Below are positions 8,711 through 18,018 of a stretch of DNA of 64,000 nt, piece by piece. Source of the DNA: Poriferisodalis sp965198245 (GTDB taxonomy: Bacteria; Actinomycetota; Acidimicrobiia; Acidimicrobiales; Poriferisodalaceae); NCBI RefSeq assembly GCF_965198245.1, contig NZ_OZ240249.1, forward strand, positions 1,736,001 through 1,800,000. Reading direction: 5' to 3'. The translations under genes were made by a program, and so were the position numbers. The notes beneath the pieces were generated by a model. It worked only from the letters and a program-made list of their open reading frames with translations, was not told where the DNA came from and did no database searches. The number at the start of each line of letters is the position of its first letter. Within the stretch, counting starts at the first letter, position 1.

Positions 8711-10183
8711 ATGACAGACGCGAACAGCACAGATCCGAACCTTCTGCCAGCGGTCGAGCTGGCGTCGCTCATTCGCCACGGGAAGGTGTCGGCGACCGAT
8801 GCGCTCGAGGGTGCAATCGAGCGCTACGAGCGCTTCAACCCCGCGGTGAATGCTGTGATTCTCACCCGGATGTCCGAGGCGCGCGAGCGCGCTGCTGCAG
8901 CCGATGCTGCGCTGGCGGCGGGGGAGTGCTGGGGGCCGCTGCATGGCGTGCCGATGACCATCAAGGAAGCCTTCGACTGGGCCGACACGCCATCGACGTG
9001 GGGCAATCCAGCCTGGGCCGCCAACGTGGCCGACACCGACGCCGTCACGGTGGCGCGGCTGCAGCAGGCGGGTGCGGTCATCTGGGGCAAGACCAACGTG
9101 CCGCTCATGCTGGGCGACTGGCAGAGCTTCAACGACATCTACGGGTGCACCAACAATCCGTGGGATCTGACCCGCACACCGGGCGGCTCATCGGGCGGAT
9201 CGGCGGTCGCACTGGCGACCGGCATGGCCTCGTTGGAACTGGGCTCGGACATTGGGGCCTCCATCCGCAACCCCGCGCACTACTGCGGCGTATTCGGCCA
9301 CAAGCCGACCTACGGGTTGGTGCCCGACGGGGGTCACGCCGTGCCTGGTGCGCTGGTCGGCAGCGATATCGCGGTGTGCGGCCCGCTGGCGCGCAGCGCC
9401 GCCGATCTGGATGCGGCGCTTGATGTGCTTGCCGGGCCGTCCGGCTTCGACGCGAACGGTTACCGCGTGGCGCTGCAACCCGAACATCGCGACACGTTGG
9501 GGGCGTTCCGGGTGGGCGTCATGCTGGACACGCCGGTAATTCGCAACTCGACAACCATGATCGACACCTTGCAGCGGGCGGTGGATGCGCTGGCCGCTGC
9601 AGGAGCTGACGTCAGCGAAGCCACGCCCGACATCGACCAGCATGAATTCAACGAGAACTACCTCATGCTGCTACGAGCCGCCACGGGCGCGCTGGCCGAC
9701 GACGCGATGTGGAACGACGCGCGGTCCCGCGCCCACCGGTACAACGACGGCGAGGGGGACTACCAGTCGCTGGTCGATTACGCGATGACGATGACCCACC
9801 GTGAGTGGTTCGCGCACCACAACAAGCGCGAGGGCTACCGCCAAGCCTGGGCGCGATTCTTCGACGACTATGACCTGCTGCTGTGCCCGATCGCAGCGTC
9901 GGCGGCGTTCGTCCATGACCACACGGGCACCCGGCCGTCTCGCACCATCGACATCGACGGCCGCCAGGAGCTTGGCGTGGATCAGCTGTTCTGGGCAGGC
10001 TGGAGCTGCAGCGTGTATCTGCCCGGCACTGTTGCACCCGCCGGACTGACTGCCGACGGGCTGAATCTGCCGGTCGGCATCCAGATCGTGGCCCCGCATC
10101 TCGGCGACCGTCGCTCGATCCGTTACGCCTCCCTCATCGAACAAACCCTCGGAGGTTTCGTCTCCCCACCCGGCTACGAGTAG
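8711..10183 (+). CDS. Amidase signature family hydrolase
   Basis: A 490-residue amidase-signature enzyme hydrolysing a carboxamide through a Ser-cisSer-Lys triad. The lysine is in MTIKEAFD, the cis-serine and scaffold in TPGGSSGGSA, and the nucleophile region in ELGSDIGASIRNPAHYCGVFGHKPT. The C-terminus NLPVGIQIVAPHLGD is complete. The ATG at 8711 is preferred: the 48 codons before it include the dispersed repeat and do not resemble an amidase N-terminus. A paralogue is encoded at 19607-21049 on the other strand. No GatB or GatC is adjacent, so this is a free-standing catabolic amidase rather than GatA. Confidence 0.88.
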   Translation: MTDANSTDPNLLPAVELASLIRHGKVSATDALEGAIERYERFNPAVNAVILTRMSEARERAAAADAALAAGECWGPLHGVPMTIKEAFDWADTPSTWGNPAWAANVADTDAVTVARLQQAGAVIWGKTNVPLMLGDWQSFNDIYGCTNNPWDLTRTPGGSSGGSAVALATGMASLELGSDIGASIRNPAHYCGVFGHKPTYGLVPDGGHAVPGALVGSDIAVCGPLARSAADLDAALDVLAGPSGFDANGYRVALQPEHRDTLGAFRVGVMLDTPVIRNSTTMIDTLQRAVDALAAAGADVSEATPDIDQHEFNENYLMLLRAATGALADDAMWNDARSRAHRYNDGEGDYQSLVDYAMTMTHREWFAHHNKREGYRQAWARFFDDYDLLLCPIAASAAFVHDHTGTRPSRTIDIDGRQELGVDQLFWAGWSCSVYLPGTVAPAGLTADGLNLPVGIQIVAPHLGDRRSIRYASLIEQTLGGFVSPPGYE

Positions 10184-10197
10184 TCGAGCCTTCGCAC

Positions 10198-11380
10198 TCA
10201 TAATGAAAGTGCGTTCCCGACGGGTGCAGGTCTGACTTGAGTCTTCGCTGGCTTGGTGCCTTGAAAACGATCTGTCGGGTTGGGTCCTGTCGGGGGCGCG
10301 CACCAGCCGGTCGGAAGGAATGTGTCGACGGTGTCGCTGAACTCTGGGATCTGCCCGAGGCCGTAGATGTTCGCGAACCGGTCGAGCGCATCTAGCGCGC
10401 TCTTGCGGTCCTGGGCGAGATAGAGGCCGTGCGGCTCACCGAGCGTTTCCCAGGCTGCCCTCAGCCGCGGGTGCTTGTCGAACAGCTCCTCGAGGTGGGC
10501 ATGCTCGGCGGCGTCGAGCATGTCGGGTCTTGCCATGAGCAGGCACCTGGCCCGGAACCCTTTGGGCTCGAAGACGGGCTTGACGCCTTCGGGCTTGCGC
10601 CTTTGAACGTCGCGGCGCACGGCGGCGAACCATCTGATGACGTGGAACCGGTCCAGAACATGGCGGGCGTGGCCGAGCTGCTCGTCGAGGCTGCCTTGCA
10701 TGCCTTGGACCCCTCGGACACCGCGGCCCTCACGCCCCGGCACCATTTGTGCCCCTGGGCAGCGAGAATGCACCTCAGAGCTGCTGCGCTGCGGTGGGGC
10801 ACCATGGCGAGCCACCTCGCCGGTGTCGCCGTTGACGAGCACGGTCACGTAGCGATGCCGTTCGCGGATCGAGGTTTCGTCCACCAAAAGCACTCGGCAT
10901 CGCCGGTGGCGGCGGTGCTGGGCGACCAGGCCGACGTATGCGGCCACCAAGGCCATCACTGTGTGTCAGCCCACCTCGTGGCGACCAGCCGGCGCTGACC
11001 GCTATCAAGCGGGCATCGGCCAACAGCCGACGCGCCAAACGAGCCGTGACCCTGCCGTCGAACGCCTGAGGGTCCTCGACAAAGCGCCGGTCGCAGACGT
11101 GGCAGACCGTGCGGTGCCGCACCCACAACAACAGCACCGGCCGTCCCGAGATCTCCAGGTCCCGGATCTTCTGTTCCCGGCGGTCATGGCAGCGCCCGCT
11201 GGGCGTCCCGCAACTACCGCAGCGCGAACGCGACACCGTCGAGGTCACCCTCACCGCCAGCTGCTCAGGCATGTCGACCACCGCCTCCAGCACCCGGATC
11301 CGCGGCAGCCACAGCCACAGCCGCACCGACATGACGTCCCGCGCCATCGATGCCCTCCCGGGTTCGGCGTCTGCAAACAC
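10198..11380 (-). pseudogene. Decayed ISL3-family transposase
   Basis: The N-terminal frame (from 11380, possible start also at 11347) has the zinc-finger pattern CGSCG...CHVC of ISL3 transposases. It runs to about 11000, then shifts frame. The correct continuation reads HEVG, a TGA at the position of Trp, then HTVMALVAAYVGL. The DDE-containing C-terminal frame runs from 10959 to 10198 with VLLVDETS, HVLDRFHVIRW and RKSALDALDR. It ends in unrelated residues where the last catalytic region should be. At least one frameshift, one stop and a degraded 3' end make it inactive. No clear terminal repeats were found. Confidence 0.75.
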
Positions 11381-11591
11381 TGATCCCAGCAGGGCCTCGC
11401 CCCCTACAAACGAACCCCCCTGTCATCCCACAATTTCGCGAAGGGCCGAGTCATCGGCGAGCTCTCGATTACCTCCCCGCAGCCGCTTGGTAGATCTCGC
11501 CGAAATGTGTCCCTGTATGAGGCTGGTGAATTGCCGACAGTGGTGCAGTTTCGCGGTATTTCTGAATCCGCGTGTTGAGCGAACGAGGGGT

Positions 11592-11597
11592 CTTAGT
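11592..11597. repeat. Target-site duplication, left copy (CTTAGT)
   Basis: CTTAGT immediately precedes the left inverted repeat of the IS481-type element. The identical hexamer follows the right end (12683-12688). A 6-bp duplication is within the range known for the family. Confidence 0.85.
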
Positions 11598-12682
11598 TGT
11601 AATGCCCATGGACGTTGTTGACGGGTCTGGTCGTGGGATGAGTTGAGCCTCCGTGGCAGTGTGGGGTTTGTTGGAATCCCAGACTGCGAACGGAGGCTCA
11701 GTGATCAACGGTAGTTCAGGGACGGTTCGGCGGGTTGCGCCGCGGCCGAGGTTGTCGCCGCATTCGCGGCTGGTGATGGTCGAGCGGGTGCTGGGGGGTC
11801 AGTCCCCGACGGCGGTGGCGGCGCAGATGGGCTGCTCGCGTCAGACGGTGCACAAGTGGGTCAAGCGTTTCGCTGCTGAGGGAGCAGCGGGCCTGGAGGA
11901 CCGCTCGTGCCGGCCCCGCAGCTCGCCGGCACGCACGCCTGCGGGGGTCGAGAAGCGGATCTGCGCTCTGCGCCGCCGCCGCCGGTGGGGCCCGGCGCGG
12001 ATCGGGGCGGCGCTGGGGGTCGACGGCTCGACGGTGCACCGGGTTCTGTGCCGTCACGGCCTGAACCGGCTGAGCTGGATCGACCGGCCGACCGGGCAGC
12101 GGGTGCGCCGCTATGAGAAGGCTCACCCGGGCGAACTGGTCCACGTCGACGTGAAGAAGGTCGCCAAGGTGCCTCCGGGCGGCGGCTGGCGGATCCATGG
12201 CCGCGGGTCGCCCAAGGCCAAGCCCAAGCGCCGCACCAGACGGGGGTACACGTATCTGCACGTCGCCGTGGACGACCACAGCCGGGTCGCCTATGTAGAG
12301 GCGCACGACAACGAGCGGGCTGTCACCGCTGCGGGGTTCTGGCGCAACGCCCGTGACTGGTTCGACAAGCTCAATGTCGGCATCGACGCCGTGATGACCG
12401 ACAACGCCAAGAACTTCACCTCGACCGCGTTCGCCGAGGCGCTCGCCGAGAACCGCACAACCCACCGGCTCACCCGCCCCTACCGGCCCCAGACCAATGG
12501 AAAGGTCGAGCGGTTCAACCGCACCCTCGCCGAAGAGTTCCTCTACAGCTACAAGTTCCGCTCAGAACCCGACCGGCGCCGACGGCTCCAAGCCTGGGTG
12601 CACACCTACAATCTCCACCGACACCACACCGCCATCGGAGACACACCCGCCAGCCGCGTCAACAACCTCTGTGGGCATTACA
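11598..12682 (+). mobile_element. IS481-family insertion sequence, complete (1085 bp)
   Basis: It is bounded by imperfect inverted repeats that both begin TGTAATGCCCA and continue to a shared GTTGTTGACG; the left copy starts at 11598 and the right copy ends at 12682. A CTTAGT duplication flanks it. It contains one transposase gene reading rightward. The insertion point is the stop codon of the secreted metalloprotease gene on the other strand. The last nucleotides of the transposase frame lie in the flanking target site, so the element depends on host sequence for its stop codon. Confidence 0.9.
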
Positions 12683-12687
12683 CTTAG
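11701..12687 (+). CDS. IS481-family transposase
   Basis: A DDE transposase of 328 residues from the GTG at 11701, which has GGAGG a few bases upstream; a GTG at 11653 is possible but lacks a site. The N-terminal helix-turn-helix is seen in SPTAVAAQMGCSRQTVHKWVKRF. The catalytic triad is in LVHVDVKKV, AVMTDNAKNF and GKVERFNRTL, followed by YNLHRHHTAIGDTP. The frame is undamaged, so the element may be active. Its final Thr codon and TAG are completed by the CTTAGT target site outside the element. Confidence 0.92.
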   Translation: MINGSSGTVRRVAPRPRLSPHSRLVMVERVLGGQSPTAVAAQMGCSRQTVHKWVKRFAAEGAAGLEDRSCRPRSSPARTPAGVEKRICALRRRRRWGPARIGAALGVDGSTVHRVLCRHGLNRLSWIDRPTGQRVRRYEKAHPGELVHVDVKKVAKVPPGGGWRIHGRGSPKAKPKRRTRRGYTYLHVAVDDHSRVAYVEAHDNERAVTAAGFWRNARDWFDKLNVGIDAVMTDNAKNFTSTAFAEALAENRTTHRLTRPYRPQTNGKVERFNRTLAEEFLYSYKFRSEPDRRRRLQAWVHTYNLHRHHTAIGDTPASRVNNLCGHYT

Positions 12688-12688
12688 T
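12683..12688. repeat. Target-site duplication, right copy (CTTAGT)
   Basis: It contains TAG on the plus strand (transposase stop, 12685-12687) and TAA on the minus strand (protease stop, 12686-12684). Both convergent genes therefore terminate inside the same hexamer. Confidence 0.85.
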
Positions 12689-15293
12689 CACTTCGTTCGA
12701 GAATCGTCACGTTGGAACGCGCATACAGATTGCGCCGGCACTCAAGATGGGGTATAGCGGACGGTGAGCAGTCGAAATACGCTTCAATTCGGAAATAGTG
12801 CTTCCCGTACTCAACAGATAGTTCGGCAGAAACTTTGTTGCCCGAGACTTCATAGCTCTGGGCGGATATGTACGCTTCCGATTCACACGGGGATTGCGCA
12901 TCTTCGTCCATGCAATACCAGGCAACCAAGTGATAAGATGAACTTTCCGGGAATGTGGGCCAAACTGCGCGATAGTCCCGGCCAGCAAGTGTGCCGTCCG
13001 GACTCTGCCATTCGCGGCCCTCTATAAGCGTGAGTTCCACGCTCTCGATGCTTTCGGGCTTCCAGGGTTCGGCGACAAAGGTCGCGGTGCCCTGTCGTAC
13101 ACATCCTGACGGAGCCGGTGGCAACTGGATGACGGTAAACGGCACCAGGTCGTTCCCGCACGCAAAAACGATGATCTCATATGACTTGCCTTCGACAACA
13201 TGACCACCCTGCTGTTCATGCACTACATAGCTAGGGTTCTCGGTCCGTTGGCCGCACCAAAAACTACCATTTCTCTCGATGCGAACGTCGTCGAGCGTAC
13301 ATCGTTCAAGCCCGACGATCCGATAATAGTCGGCGCTCGGGTGAGGGTCCCAATCTACATCAAATACCATCGGACCAGAGTTTGGCCGTCGAATCACTCT
13401 GATCTGGGCGTCGTTGTCTTGATAAGAAAACCTGCCGCCATATGCCTCTTCTCCGACACCTACCGCAGAATCAGCGGCGACCCATAGGGCATGAACAACC
13501 CCGGGCTCTAACGATGCCACTGACTCTGGTGGCAGTACGAAGGTAGTTGTGTCTGCCGAAACACTGTAGATCCTAATTGGTTCTTCTTGGGACGCTTCGC
13601 GTAGCTTGATCACATAGCCAGTAACGGGTTCTGGATTGACAGAAACTGTATTGGGCTTCCACGTTAGACGTGTTCCCCCATCTAGCGTGGCCAACATGTT
13701 GACATCAACTGGTCCAGGAGGAGGAACGAGGGCGCATGCGGGATGACTCTCGCCGACGGGCCAACCCTGTCGATTCAAGTAGTAGCACGGGAAGTAAAAA
13801 TGTACCTCATCCGTCTGCACGGATTCCGGAAAATTGACGAGTGATCCCTTCCATCCTGACCCAAGGAATGCTCCAGGACCAAGACGAGTTTCGCCATGTA
13901 ATACCCCGTTTATGTGACGCGCGCCAATGTTGTGATCGAGTTCGTGTGCGACAGTGATCAAATGAGAGTACAAAATTTCGAGCTGCGGTTCACGATGCGG
14001 ACCGAGTGGAATATACGTCACGCTTTCGCCTCGATGTAGGCGTGCCCTGCCTCCGATACCGCTAGAAGCGAGGTCGTTTCTGTACACCAACATGTAGTGG
14101 TGGGCAATATGAGCCCTATCAGTCGGCCCATGTTGTAAGCAATCGTGTGGGGCATAGGTGTTTCTGTCGTGGCCGTGAGACAGAAGCTCTGATATGACCA
14201 CGTCGCCGGTCTCAAATTCGACGTTCAAGAGACCCGATGACTGCCATGCATAAAAGGGAGCCACTTGCTTGTTCGCCTCGCTGACAACAGCAACTATTGA
14301 ATTCAGGTCGAAGTACTGCGCAAGATCAGGTTCCGTGCAGACATGAATCTTGACGCGTAAATCACCTCTCGGTCGGCCCCACCAGAACGAGACTGAGTCC
14401 GGTGTGATGGTGTCAGGGGCGTTGTTGTTCGGCCCGTCGCAGGTAGCCATGGCACGGGCTTCACTGCCGACTAGGCGGGCAGTTGCCCAGCGGTCCGCTC
14501 CCTCGATCCGGGTCATGTCACGACCGGCGACCTTCGCCGCTGGCACCGCTGCGAGACCTCCCAGCACGCACCCGCGCGCACCTGCGGCCTCGAGCCGAGC
14601 CCGCTGTGTGGCGGGCATCGGTCCGTCACGGGACCCGGCAAGCACGATGCAATCGGTGTCGACGATGCCGGCGAGTGTGACTGCGGAGTAGATGTCTGAC
14701 TGCGCCCGCGCGTCGGAGCCGACCACAATCGGGAAAGCGCCAGCGCAATCTGAGGCGATCCACGGCTCGGCTCCGTCGAGATACACGCCGGGCTCACGCA
14801 CATCATCAGGAAGTGTCGACGTCGAGTCTCGAAGTGTGGCATTACCGGGTGCCCCCCCGGCGAGGACACGGGCTTCGTCGCCAACCAGTCGGGCAGTCGC
14901 CCACCGGTCTGCCTCTGCTATGCGTGTCATGCCACGATTGGCGACCTTCTCCGCCGGCACCGCAGTGAGTCCACCCAGGACGTAACCACCCGCCGCCGCA
15001 GCGTCGAGGCGTGCTCGCTGAGTGGCAGGCATATCGCCGTCGCGGGGACCGGCGAGCACGATGCAATCCGTGCCGACAACTCCGGCAAGCGTTACAGCGG
15101 AATAGATGTCCGACTGCGCCCGCACATCCGAACTGACCACAATCGGCACATCATCAGCGCAGTCAGACGCAATCCACGGCTCAGCGCCGTCGAGATACAC
15201 ACCAGGCTCCTGCGCCCCGGCGGGAATAGCGAGCGTCACGGCAATCGTTGCGACGGCCAGGCCGGCAAGCAACAGGCGGAATGGCTTCACCAT
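12684..15293 (-). CDS. Secreted cell-wall-binding metzincin-type metalloprotease
   Basis: About 869 residues from the ATG at 15293, which has GAGGA just upstream; a GTG at 15303-15305 is possible. A signal peptide (MVKPFRLLLAGLAVATIAVTL, ending near AGA-Q) is followed by two CWB2-like repeats of about 138 residues, roughly 30-280, which also form a tandem DNA repeat with a 414-bp period. A protease domain follows with HELDHNIGARH from His450, a perfect HExxHxxGxxH metzincin zinc motif. The C-terminal third has two fibronectin-type or beta-sandwich segments. It is predicted to be exported and held to the cell wall. The gene's stop falls inside the target site of the IS481-type element, so its natural terminator region has been displaced 1.1 kb. 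Confidence 0.8.
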   Translation of the reverse strand: MVKPFRLLLAGLAVATIAVTLAIPAGAQEPGVYLDGAEPWIASDCADDVPIVVSSDVRAQSDIYSAVTLAGVVGTDCIVLAGPRDGDMPATQRARLDAAAAGGYVLGGLTAVPAEKVANRGMTRIAEADRWATARLVGDEARVLAGGAPGNATLRDSTSTLPDDVREPGVYLDGAEPWIASDCAGAFPIVVGSDARAQSDIYSAVTLAGIVDTDCIVLAGSRDGPMPATQRARLEAAGARGCVLGGLAAVPAAKVAGRDMTRIEGADRWATARLVGSEARAMATCDGPNNNAPDTITPDSVSFWWGRPRGDLRVKIHVCTEPDLAQYFDLNSIVAVVSEANKQVAPFYAWQSSGLLNVEFETGDVVISELLSHGHDRNTYAPHDCLQHGPTDRAHIAHHYMLVYRNDLASSGIGGRARLHRGESVTYIPLGPHREPQLEILYSHLITVAHELDHNIGARHINGVLHGETRLGPGAFLGSGWKGSLVNFPESVQTDEVHFYFPCYYLNRQGWPVGESHPACALVPPPGPVDVNMLATLDGGTRLTWKPNTVSVNPEPVTGYVIKLREASQEEPIRIYSVSADTTTFVLPPESVASLEPGVVHALWVAADSAVGVGEEAYGGRFSYQDNDAQIRVIRRPNSGPMVFDVDWDPHPSADYYRIVGLERCTLDDVRIERNGSFWCGQRTENPSYVVHEQQGGHVVEGKSYEIIVFACGNDLVPFTVIQLPPAPSGCVRQGTATFVAEPWKPESIESVELTLIEGREWQSPDGTLAGRDYRAVWPTFPESSSYHLVAWYCMDEDAQSPCESEAYISAQSYEVSGNKVSAELSVEYGKHYFRIEAYFDCSPSAIPHLECRRNLYARSNVTILERSD

Positions 15294-15422
15294 CAGGTTC
15301 CTCACGGATGCCGGGGTCCGGAGAGATTAGTAGCGGTTTCGATGAAGTTCGTTGGGATCGCTCGCACAGATGGGGTATGTGCGTGGAGTGCCTCCTCTCC
15401 GATGGCGAGGCACTCCAGATCA

Positions 15423-15680
15423 CTATGGATCAGTTGAAGACTCCGCGGCGTGAGACGGCGGCAAACCTGCCGAACCGGCGGCCCCGGCCGCAGCATCTGC
15501 GGGCATGCCGATCCCCAGATAGCCCTCGATGCGCGCGAGTCGCTGCCCATTGAGAGCGACCTCTATGCGCACGGCGCCGACCTCAGCACGAACCTTGTCG
15601 GTGCTGCGCTGTTGGTGCCACACGATTGCTAGTGCGGCGAGCACCATGGTGGCGATCTGTGCGAGCGCCGCAGCCGTCAT
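15423..15680 (-). CDS. Small single-pass membrane protein
   Basis: 85 residues: a hydrophobic N-terminal segment (LAQIATMVLAALAIVW), then a charged helix with RIEVALNGQRLARIEGYLG and an Ala/Pro-rich tail. The shape recalls small membrane-anchored coiled-coil proteins, but I recognise no family. The ATG start is at 15680 and there is no obvious operon partner. Codon use matches the genome. Function unknown. Confidence 0.55.
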   Translation of the reverse strand: MTAAALAQIATMVLAALAIVWHQQRSTDKVRAEVGAVRIEVALNGQRLARIEGYLGIGMPADAAAGAAGSAGLPPSHAAESSTDP

Positions 15681-15913
15681 GTGGTCACCGTATCAAACTC
15701 GTTCCGGCAAGGCCTGTGACATTTATTGAAAATAGTTGAAAATCTGCAAGCTGACGGCAGAGGCAGATTCGCTCATGCGCAACGGGTGGTCTGTTGACAT
15801 CGACGCAGCCACAGCCATCTTCGGACTGGGCGGTGTGGCAATCGCCTTCGTCGGCTCGCCCTCGCCTTCTCGGGTCAGTTTTGCGCCCAAGGAATCTGCT
15901 AACCAACTAGGCC

Positions 15914-16792
15914 GTGAAAGACAACCCCGTCTCAGATATCACAGTGGCCTTGGACGAGCTGCTCGACGTGCTGGACCTGCAGCGTGTCGATTCCGAATCG
16001 GATGCCTTTCGTGGCAAGGGCTCGGGCTTCGACGATTTCGGCCTGTACGGCGGCCATGTGCTCGCGCAGGCGGTCGTGGCGGCACAGCGCACCGTCGACG
16101 AAGGACGGTTGATGAACTCGGTACATGCCGTGTTCCTGCGGGGCGGCGACGGCATGGCGGACGTGGACTACACCGTCGACCGGGTGCGCGACGGGCGGGC
16201 GTTCTGCACGCGACGGGCGAAGGCGCACCAGTTCGACCGGCTGATCTTCGAACTCATGGCGACCTTCCATGTGCCCGAGGAGGGCCCCGTCGACATCGAG
16301 TGCCCGATGCCATCCGACGTGGCGCCACCGGAATCCCTGCCGACCTACCAGGAGTGCATCGCCGAGGTGGGACCGATATTTGGCGAGCAGTGGTCGTACA
16401 TGACCCGGCCCGTGGAATACCGGCTCGCATACGCCCCATGGGCGCCGACGGGACCGTCGCCACGCGGCGGAATCGACTACTGGTTCCGAGCTCCCCGCCG
16501 ACTGCCCGACGACCCCGCCATTCACGAAGCGGTGATCGCCTACATGAGCGACGACTGCCTCGCCGACAACGTGATCGTGCCCTACGGCGTCACTTGGCTG
16601 GACGACGGCGTGCAGGTGGTCAGCCTGGATCACGCCATGTGGTTCCACGCCCCGGCTCGTGCCGACGAGTGGATCTACTGCGAGCAGCGACCGCTGATGG
16701 CGGGCGGCAACCGCGGCACCGCCGAGGCCCGCTTCTGGCAGGACGGCCGCCTCGTAGCCACCGCCGTTCAGGAGGCCCTCGCCCGTCTGTGA
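15914..16792 (+). CDS. tesB: Acyl-CoA thioesterase II (TesB-like)
   Basis: A 292-residue double-hotdog acyl-CoA thioesterase that releases free acids from acyl-CoA. It has an N-terminal hotdog with FGLYGGHVLAQAVVAAQRTV and a C-terminal hotdog with SLDHAMWFHAPARADEWIYCEQ. The glycine-rich NRGTAEARFWQDGRLVA end is typical of TesB. The start is the GTG at 15914; a second GTG at 15932 is also plausible. It converges on a CaiB-type CoA-transferase 51 bp away. The last 12 codons recur as a remnant at 19057-19092, showing that a second copy once existed. Confidence 0.87.
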   Translation: MKDNPVSDITVALDELLDVLDLQRVDSESDAFRGKGSGFDDFGLYGGHVLAQAVVAAQRTVDEGRLMNSVHAVFLRGGDGMADVDYTVDRVRDGRAFCTRRAKAHQFDRLIFELMATFHVPEEGPVDIECPMPSDVAPPESLPTYQECIAEVGPIFGEQWSYMTRPVEYRLAYAPWAPTGPSPRGGIDYWFRAPRRLPDDPAIHEAVIAYMSDDCLADNVIVPYGVTWLDDGVQVVSLDHAMWFHAPARADEWIYCEQRPLMAGGNRGTAEARFWQDGRLVATAVQEALARL

Positions 16793-16793
16793 A

Positions 16794-16805
16794 GGCCAGC
16801 TGGCC
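16794..16805. other. Perfect 12-bp palindrome between convergent genes
   Basis: GGCCAGCTGGCC lies right after the tesB stop, in the 51-bp gap before the CoA-transferase stop. It could serve as a weak bidirectional terminator stem, but there is no T tract and no loop. Confidence 0.25.
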
Positions 16806-16843
16806 TGACAGCTCGAATGCAGCGCGGTCAGCGGCGGGCAGGC

Positions 16844-18007
16844 TCAGGCGACGATGCCCTCGTTGCGGAGTTCGGCGATGTCGGCGGGGGAGCGGCCCAG
16901 TTCGGTCAGCACCTCATCGGTGTGCTCGCCTTTGTCCGGTGCCATGCGCTCCAGTTGTGTCGGCGTCTTGCTGAACCGAGCCGGAAAGCGAGCCGTGTGG
17001 ACCTGGCCCACGACGGGATGACGGTGAGTGAGCACCGTTTCGTTGTGCTTCACCTGAGGGTCATTGAACACTTCGGTGATACTCAGCACGGGCGCGCAGG
17101 GAACGTCGGCTTCGGATAACGCCTTGAGTGCGTCGGCTGTGGTGAACTCGCCGAGCAGCTTGGCGAATTCCTGTTGGTGTTCATTTGAGTGTCGTATCCG
17201 GGCCTCGCGAGTGGCGAAGCGAGGATCGTCGGCCAGATGCGGCACCCCCAGCTTCCCGCACACGCGCGCGTACTGCTCGTCGGAGGGCCAGATGGCGCCC
17301 ACCCAGCCGTCGATCGTCTGCCATGGGCTGTACCACTCGCTGTAGGTGGGCGTTGGCGGGGCCTCGGGCACCGACTCATTCCAGAAATAGTCGAGCCACA
17401 TCCACGACAGCGTCGAATCCAGCAGGTTGACTTCGACGTGCTGGCCGCCAGCGCCGTTCGACCGGGCCAGCAAGGCCCCGAGGACAGCGTTGGCCCCCGT
17501 CATTGCCGTGGTCTTGTCTGCAGTAGCAGATTTGACGAAATCGCCGCCCTGCGCCTCGGTCATGCCCGACAACGATTGGATGATCGGGTCATACACCGGT
17601 TGGTGCGCATAGGGCCCGTCGGGACCGAAACCCGACACCGACAAGTACACGAGATCGGGGTTGATTGCGCTGAGATCGTCGTACCCGATGCGCAGGCGTT
17701 CGGCCACTCCGGGTCGAAAGTTCTGGATAAACACGTCGGCACCCTCGACGAGCTGCAGCAGTATCTCGCGGCCACGCTCGTCGCGGATGTCGAGATCCAT
17801 GCCGCGCTTGTTGCGGTGCATCTGGACCCAGCAGCCCGATTGGTCGCCGACGATTGCACCGGTCAGGCGCATCACGTCGGAAGCGCCCACCTTCTCGATC
17901 AACACCACCTCGGCACCCATCTCGGCGAGCTGCGTCGACACCCACGCGCCCGCGACGGCGCTCGACACGTCCACAACAGTGATGCCGTCGAGCGGTCCTG
18001 TACCCAT
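16844..18007 (-). CDS. CaiB/BaiF (family III) CoA-transferase
   Basis: A 387-residue CoA-transferase moving CoA between acids via an aspartyl-CoA intermediate. It opens with PLDGITVVDVSSAVAGAW and has QNFRPGVAERLRIGYDDL, then VYLSVSGFGPDGPYA. The likely catalytic Asp is in KSATADKTTAMTGANAVL, and a GEHTDEVLTELG end follows. It converges with tesB. Its last 19 codons recur as a degenerate copy at 19544-19603. The acid substrate cannot be told from sequence; the acyl-CoA ligase and the fused CoA-transferase nearby suggest a shared carboxylic-acid degradation theme. Confidence 0.87.
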   Translation of the reverse strand: MGTGPLDGITVVDVSSAVAGAWVSTQLAEMGAEVVLIEKVGASDVMRLTGAIVGDQSGCWVQMHRNKRGMDLDIRDERGREILLQLVEGADVFIQNFRPGVAERLRIGYDDLSAINPDLVYLSVSGFGPDGPYAHQPVYDPIIQSLSGMTEAQGGDFVKSATADKTTAMTGANAVLGALLARSNGAGGQHVEVNLLDSTLSWMWLDYFWNESVPEAPPTPTYSEWYSPWQTIDGWVGAIWPSDEQYARVCGKLGVPHLADDPRFATREARIRHSNEHQQEFAKLLGEFTTADALKALSEADVPCAPVLSITEVFNDPQVKHNETVLTHRHPVVGQVHTARFPARFSKTPTQLERMAPDKGEHTDEVLTELGRSPADIAELRNEGIVA

Positions 18008-18018
18008 CGGTGTCTCCT

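Noticed and set aside
11381..11591. Possible gene remnant between the ISL3 remnant and the IS481-type element
   Set aside because: A short minus-strand frame (KYRETAPLSAIH...) has no recognisable family; it may just be the former downstream region of the protease gene.
10184..11597. Terminal inverted repeats for the ISL3-type remnant
   Set aside because: No convincing pair of ends was found by eye; the 3' end of the transposase is itself degraded.
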